DNA of 22,242 bases from an uncultured Campylobacter sp. (GTDB taxonomy: Bacteria > Campylobacterota > Campylobacteria > Campylobacterales > Campylobacteraceae): NCBI RefSeq assembly GCF_938030785.1, contig NZ_CALHIK010000074.1, positions 1-22,242 on the forward strand. Reading direction: 5' to 3'. Positions within the stretch are counted from its first letter, which is position 1. Every line of letters begins with the position of its first letter. Under the pieces are notes generated by a model. The model ran no database searches. It had not been told where the DNA came from and saw only the letters and a list, made by a program, of their open reading frames with translations. Below are positions 1 through 6,530 of the stretch, piece after piece. Position numbers and translations under genes: made by a program.

Positions 1-2
1 TG

Positions 3-425
3 ATCCAAAACGCGCAGAGCGAGCAGGAGCTTGAAATTTTGCTTCCGCGCAAACGCATCGCGCAGGAGCGGCGCAAGGAGGGCGAGGGCGAACAGGACGT
101 GCAGAACTTCTATCTGGGCGATTTTAAAATCAGCGTCGGTAAAAACGAGCGCGGTAACGTCCGCCTGCTTAAAAACAGCAGCAAGGAGGACTTTTGGTTT
201 CATCTCAAAGACGTTCCTAGCGCGCACGTAATCGTAAAGACGAACAAGCAGAACCTAAGCGAGGAGGCGGTGCAGATGGCCGCTAAAATTTGCGTAAATT
301 TCAGCGTCAAAGAGAGTGGAAAATATCTCGTCGATTACACCAAGCGCCGAAACGTAAAGATCAACGAAGGCGCCTTCGTAAACTACGTAAATTTCAAAAC
401 GATCAGCGTTTTAAAGCCGCAATAA
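3..425 (+). CDS. NFACT/RqcH-like protein, C-terminal part (5' truncated by window edge)
   Basis: The reading frame is open from the first bases of the window and stops at TAA 423-425, giving about 140 C-terminal residues. The segment has the pattern of the NFACT-R (DUF814) domain: a FYLGDFKISVGKNERGN strand region, then DFWFHLKDVPSAHVIV, then a conserved LVDYTKRRNVKI stretch and a final KTISV strand. Proteins of this family (FbpA/RqcH/Tae2-like) bind tRNA and stalled 50S subunits in ribosome quality control, or were described as fibronectin-binding proteins. The N-terminal NFACT-N domain lies outside the window, so a role in tailing stalled peptides cannot be judged here. cdsA follows 45 nt downstream on the same strand. 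The family call is confident; the exact role is inference. Confidence 0.85.
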   Translation: MQNAQSEQELEILLPRKRIAQERRKEGEGEQDVQNFYLGDFKISVGKNERGNVRLLKNSSKEDFWFHLKDVPSAHVIVKTNKQNLSEEAVQMAAKICVNFSVKESGKYLVDYTKRRNVKINEGAFVNYVNFKTISVLKPQ

Positions 426-470
426 GCGAGCTTGATGTATAATTCACAAAATAAATTTTAAGGAAATTTT

Positions 471-1232
471 ATGAAGCAAAGAATAATCACGGCAGGAATT
501 TTACTCGCCGTATTTTTAGCTCTAATTCTAATAAACGCCAGGTGGCTAAATTTCGCCGTATTTGCGCTGATACTCGTGCTTGCGTTTTACGAAAGCCTGA
601 AGCTTTGGATGCTGGAGGATGAAGGCAAGAAATGGCTGGCGCTCGCGCTTGCGTTTTTTGCGCTGCTGCCGTTTACGCAGACCGACGAGCCCTTCGTCTC
701 GGCGCTAAAGGTTAGCATCCTAGCGATCCTGTGCGTCGCCTCGGTAGTAGCCTTTACCAAAGGTCCTAGCCTAAAGATTGCGCTTCCTTTCATCTACCCC
801 GTAACGCCGATCTTTTTGATGTGGGCGGTTTACGATGATTTGGGAGTCTTTCACTTTGTCTGGCTGATCTTCATCGTCATCGCCAGCGACAGCGGCGCGT
901 ATTTTATCGGTAGAGCCTTCGGCAAAACTCCGCTAAGCGCTAGCTCGCCGAATAAAACCGTAGAGGGGGTGCTAGGCGGTCTTGCGCTTGCGCTCATCGT
1001 AAGCTTTCTTTACGCGCGCATCTTTACCAATCTGCCGTCGCTCGAAATTTTAAGCAAAACCATCGTAATCGTCATCTTTAGCGTGCTGGGCGATCTATTT
1101 GAAAGCTACCTAAAGCGCGCGGCGGGTCTTAAAGATAGCGGCGCGCTCTTTCCGGGACACGGCGGGATTTTAGACCGCATCGACGGCTATATGTTCGGCG
1201 CGATCGCGATGGCGATAGTCTATTCATGGTAG
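471..1232 (+). CDS. cdsA: Phosphatidate cytidylyltransferase
   Basis: CdsA makes CDP-diacylglycerol from phosphatidic acid and CTP in the inner membrane, the branch point for phosphatidylethanolamine and phosphatidylglycerol. The 253-aa product is hydrophobic almost throughout, with several membrane segments. It carries SDSGAYFIGR followed by the SPNKTVEG stretch, and near residues 212-238 the full CdsA signature: SYLKR, then KD, then FPGHGG and DRIDG. Length is normal for the family. The ATG at 471 has an AAGGA-type ribosome site about 10 nt upstream. The gene overlaps dxr by 7 nt, a common epsilonproteobacterial arrangement that implies co-transcription and translational coupling. Nothing looks broken. 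Confidence 0.97.
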   Translation: MKQRIITAGILLAVFLALILINARWLNFAVFALILVLAFYESLKLWMLEDEGKKWLALALAFFALLPFTQTDEPFVSALKVSILAILCVASVVAFTKGPSLKIALPFIYPVTPIFLMWAVYDDLGVFHFVWLIFIVIASDSGAYFIGRAFGKTPLSASSPNKTVEGVLGGLALALIVSFLYARIFTNLPSLEILSKTIVIVIFSVLGDLFESYLKRAAGLKDSGALFPGHGGILDRIDGYMFGAIAMAIVYSW

Positions 1233-2326
1233 TTTTAGGCTCCACGGGCTCTATCGGCACAAACACCCTAGACGTAGCCGCGCGCAGCGGCAGTATGATC
1301 GAAGCGCTTAGCTGCGGGCGCAATATCAAGCTTTTAAACGAACAGATCGCAAAATTTCACCCTCGTCTCGTCTGTATCGCGGACGCGCAGCAAAAAAGCG
1401 AGGTAGATCACGAGCGGGTATTTTGCGGCGCGGATGGAATTTTGCAGATGCTTGCGGAGTGCAAAAGCACGACCGTGGTAAACGCTCTCGTAGGCTTTGC
1501 TGGCATGATGCCCAGCCTAAAAACCCAAGAGCTCGGCAAAAGGCTCTGTCTAGCTAACAAAGAAAGCTTGGTCGTCGGCGGGAAATTTCTGCAAACGGAT
1601 AAAATTTACCCGATCGACAGCGAGCATTTCGGACTGAAATTTTTGCTCAGCAATGCCAAAATCCCCGTTTCTCGCCTAATCATCACGGCTAGCGGAGGTG
1701 CGTTTTACGATGTGCCGTTAACGCAGCTGGGCTCGCTCACGCCGCAAAACGCCCTAAAGCACCCCAACTGGAAGATGGGCGCGAAGATCACGATCGACAG
1801 CGCCACGATGGCGAATAAGCTCTTTGAGGTGATCGAGGCGTTTTGGCTCTACGGCACGCGCGAGATCGATGCGCTCATCGAACGCACCTCGCAGATCCAC
1901 GCGCTAGTCGAATTCGTAGACGGCTCTACGACGGCGCACATTAGCAGGGCCGATATGCGCCTAGCTATCGCGCACGCGATGTTTGGCGGCGACGTACGGG
2001 AGCAGATCACCGCGCCCGTGGATCTGTGCGCTCTGCGACCGATAGAGCTTAAACCGATCGACGAGATGAAATTTCAAATCTTTACCCTCAAAGACGCGCT
2101 GCTAGCGAACCCCGATCTAGGCGTCGTCATCAACGCCGCGAACGAAGCGGGCGTAAATGCGTTTTTGCAGCAGCGCTGCCGCTTCACCGACATTGCGCGC
2201 GTCGTGCTGAAGTGCGCGGAGAAATTTAACTCGCCTAGCGTAACGGATGCGGACGCGCTTACGGCGGTGGACGCGAGCGTGCGAGCGTATGCAAACGAAC
2301 TGCTGAAATTTAACGGCGAGCTTTAA
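1226..2326 (+). CDS. dxr: 1-deoxy-D-xylulose 5-phosphate reductoisomerase
   Basis: Dxr (IspC) converts 1-deoxy-D-xylulose 5-phosphate to 2-C-methyl-D-erythritol 4-phosphate with NADPH and a divalent metal, the first committed step of the MEP isoprenoid pathway. The N-terminus has the nucleotide-binding GSTGSIG (residues 5-11), followed by LANKESLVVGG. The metal ligands expected from the E. coli enzyme are present as D131 and E133 in DSEHF and E201 in NKLFEVIEA. ASGGAFYD (about 155-162) and HPNWKMGAKITIDSATM (from 179) form the substrate and metal region. At 366 aa it is slightly shorter than the E. coli enzyme but complete. The ATG at 1226 lies inside the end of cdsA and has no room for a separate promoter, so it depends on cdsA transcription and probably on coupled translation. 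Confidence 0.97.
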   Translation: MVVLGSTGSIGTNTLDVAARSGSMIEALSCGRNIKLLNEQIAKFHPRLVCIADAQQKSEVDHERVFCGADGILQMLAECKSTTVVNALVGFAGMMPSLKTQELGKRLCLANKESLVVGGKFLQTDKIYPIDSEHFGLKFLLSNAKIPVSRLIITASGGAFYDVPLTQLGSLTPQNALKHPNWKMGAKITIDSATMANKLFEVIEAFWLYGTREIDALIERTSQIHALVEFVDGSTTAHISRADMRLAIAHAMFGGDVREQITAPVDLCALRPIELKPIDEMKFQIFTLKDALLANPDLGVVINAANEAGVNAFLQQRCRFTDIARVVLKCAEKFNSPSVTDADALTAVDASVRAYANELLKFNGEL

Positions 2327-2340
2327 GCCTAGCTTTGCCT

Positions 2341-2367
2341 GCTTAAATTTAGAGTTTAAATTTAAGC
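2341..2367 (+). terminator. Inverted repeat just after dxr, possible terminator
   Basis: A 10-bp perfect stem (GCTTAAATTT / AAATTTAAGC) encloses a 7-nt loop 14 nt after the dxr stop. It is AT-rich and has no following T tract, so it is a weak candidate for a terminator or an mRNA 3' end stabiliser between dxr and the next gene. Confidence 0.4.
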
Positions 2368-2403
2368 TATCTTGCCGCAAGCGGTGAAATTTAGGATCAA
2401 AAA

Positions 2404-3354
2404 TTGTTAGACGTACAAACTATCGTAAATTTGGAAAAAGAGCGCCGCAAGCTGCTGCAAAGCCGCATAAAATGGAAAATAATAAGCCTGCTTAAAGCCT
2501 GCGCGATATTTATCCCTGCGGTTTTCCTAATGAGGTATATGGCTAGCGAAGAGGGTACGCCTTTGGGGATGCCGTATCTTTTATTTGGTCTGGGCATAGC
2601 GCTATATTTTACTTATAAGCTATTTTACGAAAAAACCTACAAAGTCAAAACGCGAGAATTCGCGCTGCAATACAAAGCCCTCTACATAGCACCCTACGTC
2701 GAAAGTCTAGGATATAAATACAACAGATTCGGCGCCGTAACTCAAGAGCAAGATATCCTGCAAAGCGGGCTTTTTAATCAATATGCAAATTCTGGCGGAG
2801 ATGATTTGATATACGGAAGCATAGACGGCGTGGACTTTAGCTTCTGCGATATTTGGATGTCTAAAGAGACTATAGATGATAGCTTTTTCACTTTGATTTA
2901 TGAAAAGAAGGAAGTGGAGATATTTCAAGGTCTTTTTTTCGCAGCCGATTTTCATAAAAAGATCAGATCCGACATTTTTATTCTTCCAAGACAAATAAAG
3001 CTACCGCACGGCGTCTTGGAAAGCGGTGCAAAATCTTGCAATATGGATAACGCGAAATTTAATAGATCTTTTGCTGTATATGCAAAAGACGCGGTCGCCG
3101 CTGCGTATGTGCTAACGCCGGCGCTGATGGAGAAAATTTTATTTTTGAAAACGCTTGCGAAATCGGAGATCGCGCTTAGCTTCAGAAAAAGCAAAATTTA
3201 TATAAAAATCCCTCGCGGATACGATAGCTTTGAGCCCGATCTAAATAGGCCAATACGCGGTGATAAGCTCGCGAGCAAGATACAAATCGATCTGGACGCG
3301 ATGCTGCAAATCGTAAAAATTCTAAAACTGAATGAGAAAATTTGGACGTCTTAA
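2404..3354 (+). CDS. DUF3137-like membrane protein
   Basis: The 316-aa product begins with a charged N-terminus (possible short coiled coil, residues 8-25), then two adjacent membrane segments (about 27-47 and 56-75) and a soluble C-terminal region of about 240 residues. The soluble part contains GDDLIYGSIDGVDFSF and IFQGLFFAADFHK, the pattern I associate with the DUF3137 family: a GxD...G.I.g..i.f stretch followed by F.GlfF.adf. The function of that family is not established. A TTG start at 2404 is preferred because an AGGA motif lies 7 nt upstream and no in-frame ATG precedes the hydrophobic segments. The gene stands alone between the dxr hairpin and a long gap. Family call moderate, function unknown. 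Confidence 0.7.
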   Translation: MLDVQTIVNLEKERRKLLQSRIKWKIISLLKACAIFIPAVFLMRYMASEEGTPLGMPYLLFGLGIALYFTYKLFYEKTYKVKTREFALQYKALYIAPYVESLGYKYNRFGAVTQEQDILQSGLFNQYANSGGDDLIYGSIDGVDFSFCDIWMSKETIDDSFFTLIYEKKEVEIFQGLFFAADFHKKIRSDIFILPRQIKLPHGVLESGAKSCNMDNAKFNRSFAVYAKDAVAAAYVLTPALMEKILFLKTLAKSEIALSFRKSKIYIKIPRGYDSFEPDLNRPIRGDKLASKIQIDLDAMLQIVKILKLNEKIWTS

Positions 3355-3754
3355 CGGGCGCAAGGCAGAGCGAGGCAAGGCGAGTAGATGAAACGAGACG
3401 AGGCGAAGCAAGGCAGGCGGGGCAAAACGAGGCATGGTGGGGCGAACAAACGGAGCGTGCGGTTCGCGCAAGGAGCTGCAAAATTTAGCGACATCCAAGC
3501 GAAACACACCAAAATCGCGCCATATCTGGCGTAAATTTAGGCTGCGCCGCAAGTTTGCGCCATTAAATTTTACGCGGATTTTGGAAAGATCATGAAATTT
3601 CGCGCGGAGTTTCGGCATGGGGATTTTGGCAAAATAGTGGAATTTCGCGTAGAATTTCGACGGGATTTTACGTCGCGGCGAAATCTTGTATAGAATTTCA
3701 GCAAGGATAAGATGCTAAAATTTCGGCGGAATTTTACGAAAAGTTAAAATTCGC
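3355..3754. repeat. Gene-free gap: purine-rich tract and degenerate repeats
   Basis: No convincing gene is visible. Roughly 3356-3455 is strongly purine-biased on the plus strand, with only about four T in 100 nt, and is built of degenerate GAGGCAA/GAGGCGA words. From about 3590 to 3740 imperfect units of the form GAATTTCG-CG-GAATTTCGGC-GGATTTT recur. Long minus-strand reading frames across it are low-complexity products of this composition. Confidence 0.6.
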
Positions 3755-3783
3755 TTGCTATTGAGAGATTTTTTTGATATACT
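3755..3783 (+). promoter_or_regulatory. Promoter of the tRNA-Val gene
   Basis: TTGCTA at 3755-3760 and TATACT at 3778-3783 are separated by 17 nt, a near-consensus housekeeping promoter. The expected start lies around 3790, about 8 nt before the mature tRNA 5' end. Confidence 0.65.
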
Positions 3784-3797
3784 GCCGTTTCTTTTTT

Positions 3798-3873
3798 GGC
3801 CCCGTAACTCAGTTGGTAGAGTGTCACCTTGACATGGTGGAAGTCGTTGGTTCGAGTCCAATCGGGACCACCA
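3798..3873 (+). tRNA. tRNA-Val (anticodon GAC)
   Basis: A 76-nt cloverleaf folds cleanly. The D stem is ACTC/GAGT, the anticodon stem TCACC/GGTGG with loop TTGACAT (GAC at 3831-3833), the T arm GTTGG-TTCGAGT-CCAAT, and the CCA end is encoded at 3871-3873. GAC reads GUC and GUU valine codons. The acceptor stem is GGCCCCG against CGGGACC, leaving position 3-70 as a C-A mismatch where C-G or U-A would be expected. The gene is single, not in a tRNA cluster. Identity is sure; whether the mismatch is real or a sequence error is not. Confidence 0.95.
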
Positions 3874-3950
3874 TTTAAGCTATTTTCATTTTTGCGCACA
3901 ACACCTGTCTTAAATTTAGTTATTCCGACCCCTTTCATTTTTATTTTAGA

Positions 3951-4018
3951 TATAATTTTTCCAAAATACTATGAGATCGGCTAACCGATCGATGAGGTAA
4001 ATTCTATCGGCAACCGAT
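3951..4018 (+). promoter_or_regulatory. Promoter and twin dyads ahead of the Imm32-like gene
   Basis: A TATAAT box at 3951-3956 predicts a start near 3963. Between it and the gene lie two related dyads: GATCGG-CTAA-CCGATC (3975-3990) and ATCGG-CAA-CCGAT (4006-4018). Their centres are about 29-30 bp apart, roughly three helical turns. A third ATCGGC half lies at 4036-4041, next to the ribosome site. They may be operator sites or small hairpins in the 5' leader. Confidence 0.45.
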
Positions 4019-4046
4019 TAAATTTAGAAAGGAGTATCGGCGATAT

Positions 4047-4307
4047 ATGGGACAGTATGTTATAAAAACATTAGACTATTGCGCAGAAAAGGGACTGCAG
4101 CTACAATGGGAAATGGACTTCGCGATCTCCGTCAATGCTCCAGGAAACGAAGTTACTATAAGGGCGAATAAAAGCGGGCTTATATCTCTTGCCAGACATT
4201 TGCTTACTTTAGCGCAAGATTCTGCGCCGAAACATTCGCATATACATCTGGATGAGTATAATTCGCTTGAGGAGGGCTCGGCGGAACTTATATTGGAGAA
4301 AATATGA
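4047..4307 (+). CDS. Small Imm32-like immunity-type protein
   Basis: The 86-aa soluble protein has the pattern EMDFAI..., then EVTIRANKSGLISLARHLLTLA, HSHIHLDEYNSLEEGSAELILEK. This resembles the Imm32 family of small proteins predicted as immunity partners of polymorphic toxins: a strand, a helix with LISLARHLLTLA, then a HIHLD strand and a terminal LILEK strand. No signal peptide is present, so it should be cytoplasmic. An AAAGGAG ribosome site ends 12 nt before the ATG. The next small ORF starts inside its stop codon (ATGA overlap at 4304-4307). No toxin gene is visible nearby, so it would be an orphan immunity or a protein of another role with the same fold. Family assignment is from memory of the pattern and should be tested. 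Confidence 0.6.
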   Translation: MGQYVIKTLDYCAEKGLQLQWEMDFAISVNAPGNEVTIRANKSGLISLARHLLTLAQDSAPKHSHIHLDEYNSLEEGSAELILEKI

Positions 4308-4396
4308 ACACGAACAGCTTCAATGTAGATGGAAAAAGTTATTATACTCCGCAATCAAAGGGATTGGGATCATACTCGACGGCACTCGATGAATAA
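4304..4396 (+). CDS. 30-codon ORF coupled to the Imm32-like gene
   Basis: ATG at 4304 overlaps the upstream TGA by four bases (ATGA), and the frame ends at TAA 4394-4396. The 30 residues are polar with several Ser, Tyr and Gly (MNTNSFNVDGKSYYT...), with no membrane segment or known motif. The coupling makes translation plausible. It could equally be the remnant N-terminus of a deleted gene, since the downstream gene starts only 31 nt later. Confidence 0.35.
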   Translation: MNTNSFNVDGKSYYTPQSKGLGSYSTALDE

Positions 4397-4426
4397 CGGC
4401 ATAGTGCGCAAAAGGAGAATAAATCA

Positions 4427-4945
4427 GTGCTACCGAATAAAATTTATATAAAAGAGGATCCTCTAACTATCGATGAGGAACTTATGGGGCATGAGTATCA
4501 TAAATTAGATATTAAAATTCTAGAAGACAAAAAGCTTGTGGTATTGGGTTTTACTACGAATTTGGCTATGTATTATTTCGCAAAAAACATTTTAACATCA
4601 TCGTATAATGAAAGGGTCTCATACCTAGAGCTTTTCCCTTATGAATATTGGGTGGGAGGAGCGCGATTTGCAAAAAATAGCGTTCAATTATGTATAGATA
4701 TAAAGGAATTGATCAAAATGGACGAAGCGGAGTGCTGCATAGCGGACGATATGGACAGGTATAAATTTGAGCTGGATTTTAAAACATTCTACCAAAGCGT
4801 TACATTTTATTTCCCTAGTACGAAGGATTATATAAATTTCGCCAAATACCTGCTAAGTATGAGTATCTACAATAGAAAAAATAGGGTAAAATTTTATAGT
4901 GAAGATTATACGTTGATTTTGCAATATTCCAGGTTTGTTATATGA
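4427..4945 (+). CDS. Hypothetical 172-aa protein with two similar halves
   Basis: No confident family. A GTG start at 4427 is preferred because AAAGGAG lies about 10 nt upstream. The protein is soluble, lacks a signal peptide and is rich in aromatic residues. It appears to contain the same module twice: near residue 26, LDIKILEDKKLVVLGFTT is followed by the helix NLAMYYFAKNILTSSYN; near residue 112, LDFKTFYQSVTFYFPST is followed by DYINFAKYLLSMSIYN. Both resemble the strand-helix pattern of the preceding Imm32-like protein (MDF, VTI, then LISLARHLLTLA). By position and pattern it could be a two-domain relative of that immunity-type family. This is inference from short similarities. Confidence 0.6.
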   Translation: MLPNKIYIKEDPLTIDEELMGHEYHKLDIKILEDKKLVVLGFTTNLAMYYFAKNILTSSYNERVSYLELFPYEYWVGGARFAKNSVQLCIDIKELIKMDEAECCIADDMDRYKFELDFKTFYQSVTFYFPSTKDYINFAKYLLSMSIYNRKNRVKFYSEDYTLILQYSRFVI

Positions 4946-5060
4946 GAAATTTCGAACTATCAAAAATAAAATTTCTCTCATAGAGCTAAAATTTAAGGAT
5001 CGGACGGTATGGCGCAAAACACGATGAGCAAAGCAGATCATAAGGAAAAGGAGCAGCGCA

Positions 5061-5464
5061 ATGCTAGATAGAATTGCCGCTTTTTTGACAGGCATAATGT
5101 GCTTCTTATATCTTATAAATTTTACGGTACATAAACATGTAAAGATAGGCGAGAAATATATTAAATTTGATGATGCAGGTAGTTTGTGGATATTGCCCGC
5201 AATCGTATTTTAATAGCGGGTATTTACGGCTTTTATTTCGCCTTTCGCTCTGAAAAGAGCATAAAAAGATACCCGGAGTATATGTGGTGTGCAGACTGCG
5301 GTAAATTTTACCGATACGAGGACGTCAAAAACACGGATCAAATTTGCCCAGACTGCGGCAAAAAGCTTACGGAGTATAATGACGGCGACTACTGGCGAAG
5401 AAACGCTCCTCATCAAGGCGTTAAACCCCCGAAGATCAAAAAGCGCAAATTTAAAAAGCGATGA
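5061..5464 (+). pseudogene. Frameshifted membrane zinc-ribbon protein, paralog of the next gene
   Basis: ATG 5061 (with AAGGAG upstream) opens a 50-codon frame ending at TAA 5211-5213. The -1 frame then continues from about 5211 to the TGA at 5462-5464. Joined, the parts give about 134 aa: MLDRIAAFLTG..., a membrane segment running into ...AIVF|LIAGIYGFYFAFRSEKSIKRYPEYMWC, then CADCG and CPDCG (a four-Cys zinc ribbon) and a basic tail rich in Lys. This matches the intact neighbour (5496-5927) along its length, including the shared FRSEKSIK-YP motif. Adding one T to the TTTT at 5208-5211 restores a single frame. It is therefore probably an inactivated copy or a sequence error; a TTG inside the second part (5186) could allow a short product. 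Confidence 0.75.
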
Positions 5465-5495
5465 AATTTGATTTATTATAGAGGAATGTATAAAA

Positions 5496-5927
5496 ATGCT
5501 AAATAGAATTTTTGCATTAATCGGCTTTTTTGCTTTTTTCGTATGGGGACTGGCAGCCGTTCTATTGGGGGAAGTTGATATAAAACCCTATTTTATGGCA
5601 TCGGCAAAATTTGATAGTATATATCTGCGTATAATAATTGGAATTTTATGCTTTGCGGCGTGCGTTTTCTTTTTATATCTCGCATTTCGCTCCGAAAAAA
5701 GCATAAAATATTATCCTAAATTTATGCGCTGCAAAGGGTGTCTTAAATTTTATAATTTCTCGGACGTTAAAGATAGGAGTGTTTGCCCTAAGTGCGGAGG
5801 CGAACTGCAAGATTATGCCGAGGTAGAAAAATCGGATCAAATAGAAAAGAATAAAAAGCTTGAAAAATATTTTAAATTTGAAAAAGAATGGCTAAAGAGG
5901 GTGCAAAATCGGCGCGACGAGGAATAA
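5496..5927 (+). CDS. Small membrane protein with a zinc ribbon
   Basis: The 143-aa product has two N-terminal membrane segments (about residues 5-25 and 44-66). FRSEKSIKYYPKFM leads into a cytoplasmic CKGC...CPKCGGEL zinc ribbon with two Cys pairs about 17 residues apart, and a strongly charged C-terminal helix rich in Lys and Glu. The ATG has GAGGA 10 nt upstream. It follows its broken paralog by 31 nt, so the pair arose by tandem duplication. I do not recognise a named family; zinc ribbons on short membrane proteins can mediate protein or nucleic acid contacts, but no role can be assigned. Its place among immunity-type genes suggests an accessory function. Confidence 0.75.
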   Translation: MLNRIFALIGFFAFFVWGLAAVLLGEVDIKPYFMASAKFDSIYLRIIIGILCFAACVFFLYLAFRSEKSIKYYPKFMRCKGCLKFYNFSDVKDRSVCPKCGGELQDYAEVEKSDQIEKNKKLEKYFKFEKEWLKRVQNRRDEE

Positions 5928-6040
5928 AATATTCAAAAGATAGACACAATTAAGGTATAAAATTTTAAAATTGCGTATGTATTTGCAAGGAATATTATAA
6001 GGCGTTATAAATAGAATTCCGATAAAGGAGGTAAAATAAG

Positions 6041-6409
6041 ATGAGAATTTTGACATTAGTATTAGCCATAATTTGCATAGCAATATTTAGCGGCTGCAAG
6101 GATCTTTTGTTAACCAACCATTTTATTACTTATGGGAACGGGGGCGGCTATGTCAGTACCTGCGAAACATTTTTTAGCGATTATCCTATAGGTGTCGAAA
6201 AACTTTATGAATTAAAGAGTAGAAATGATTTAAAAGCTCCGATATATATAATAAAAGATAGAAATTTTACGATAGCAGATGTTAGAAAAGGAATATTTGG
6301 CGTCGTTCCTATCGAAAGCTGTAACGATAAATGGTGTAAAATTTACTATCCTTGCAGCGAAACGGAGTATTTCGTAAAAAAAGACGATATAGTAAAAAGA
6401 AAGTACTAG
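6041..6409 (+). CDS. Small lipoprotein with SH3b-like C-terminal region
   Basis: The 122-aa product starts with a hydrophobic signal ending in IFSGC, so Cys19 should be lipidated and the protein anchored in an envelope membrane. The mature part ends in a stretch (IADVRKGIFGVVPIE...DKWCKIYYP...YFVKKDDI) with the spacing of a bacterial SH3-type domain, ending in V-K-x-x-D-I. Five further Cys may form disulfides. A strong AAAGGAGGT ribosome site lies 8 nt before the ATG. It follows the zinc-ribbon gene by 113 nt and is followed by a 13-bp hairpin. No specific function is recognised; an envelope-located accessory or immunity-type role is possible. Confidence 0.7.
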   Translation: MRILTLVLAIICIAIFSGCKDLLLTNHFITYGNGGGYVSTCETFFSDYPIGVEKLYELKSRNDLKAPIYIIKDRNFTIADVRKGIFGVVPIESCNDKWCKIYYPCSETEYFVKKDDIVKRKY

Positions 6410-6423
6410 CCGTCAGGCGGAAA

Positions 6424-6467
6424 GATACTTGGCGCGGATTTTAAAATTTCAATACGCGCAGAGTATC
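6424..6467 (+). terminator. 13-bp hairpin after the lipoprotein gene
   Basis: The arms 6424-6436 (GATACTTGGCGCG) and 6455-6467 (CGCGCAGAGTATC) pair over 13 positions with one G-U and one G-A, around an 18-nt AT-rich loop. It begins 14 nt after the stop codon. It lacks a T tract, so it may be an mRNA 3' stabiliser or a Rho-assisted end rather than a classic intrinsic terminator. Confidence 0.5.
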
Positions 6468-6530
6468 CAAGCGAGCATAACGTAAATTTAAGCGGGTTGA
6501 GAAAGCAAATAAAACAAAAAAGGTTAAAAA

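Noticed and set aside
3182..3618. Two long minus-strand frames rich in Arg, Leu, Ser and Pro
   Set aside because: They come from the purine-biased repeat tract, overlap each other and the 3' end of a plus-strand gene, have no ribosome site and no recognisable domain.
3744..3938. Minus-strand 64-codon frame with a GPDWTRTNDFHHVKV stretch
   Set aside because: It is the antisense translation of the tRNA-Val gene, a well-known false protein.
4942..4982. ATGAGAAATTT / AAATTTCTCTCAT inverted repeat after the 172-aa gene
   Set aside because: Imperfect, AT-rich and with a long loop; expected by chance in DNA rich in AAATTT.
5009..5071. 20-codon plus-strand ORF just before the zinc-ribbon pseudogene
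   Set aside because: Charged, no motif, overlaps the start of the pseudogene, and lacks a clear ribosome site.
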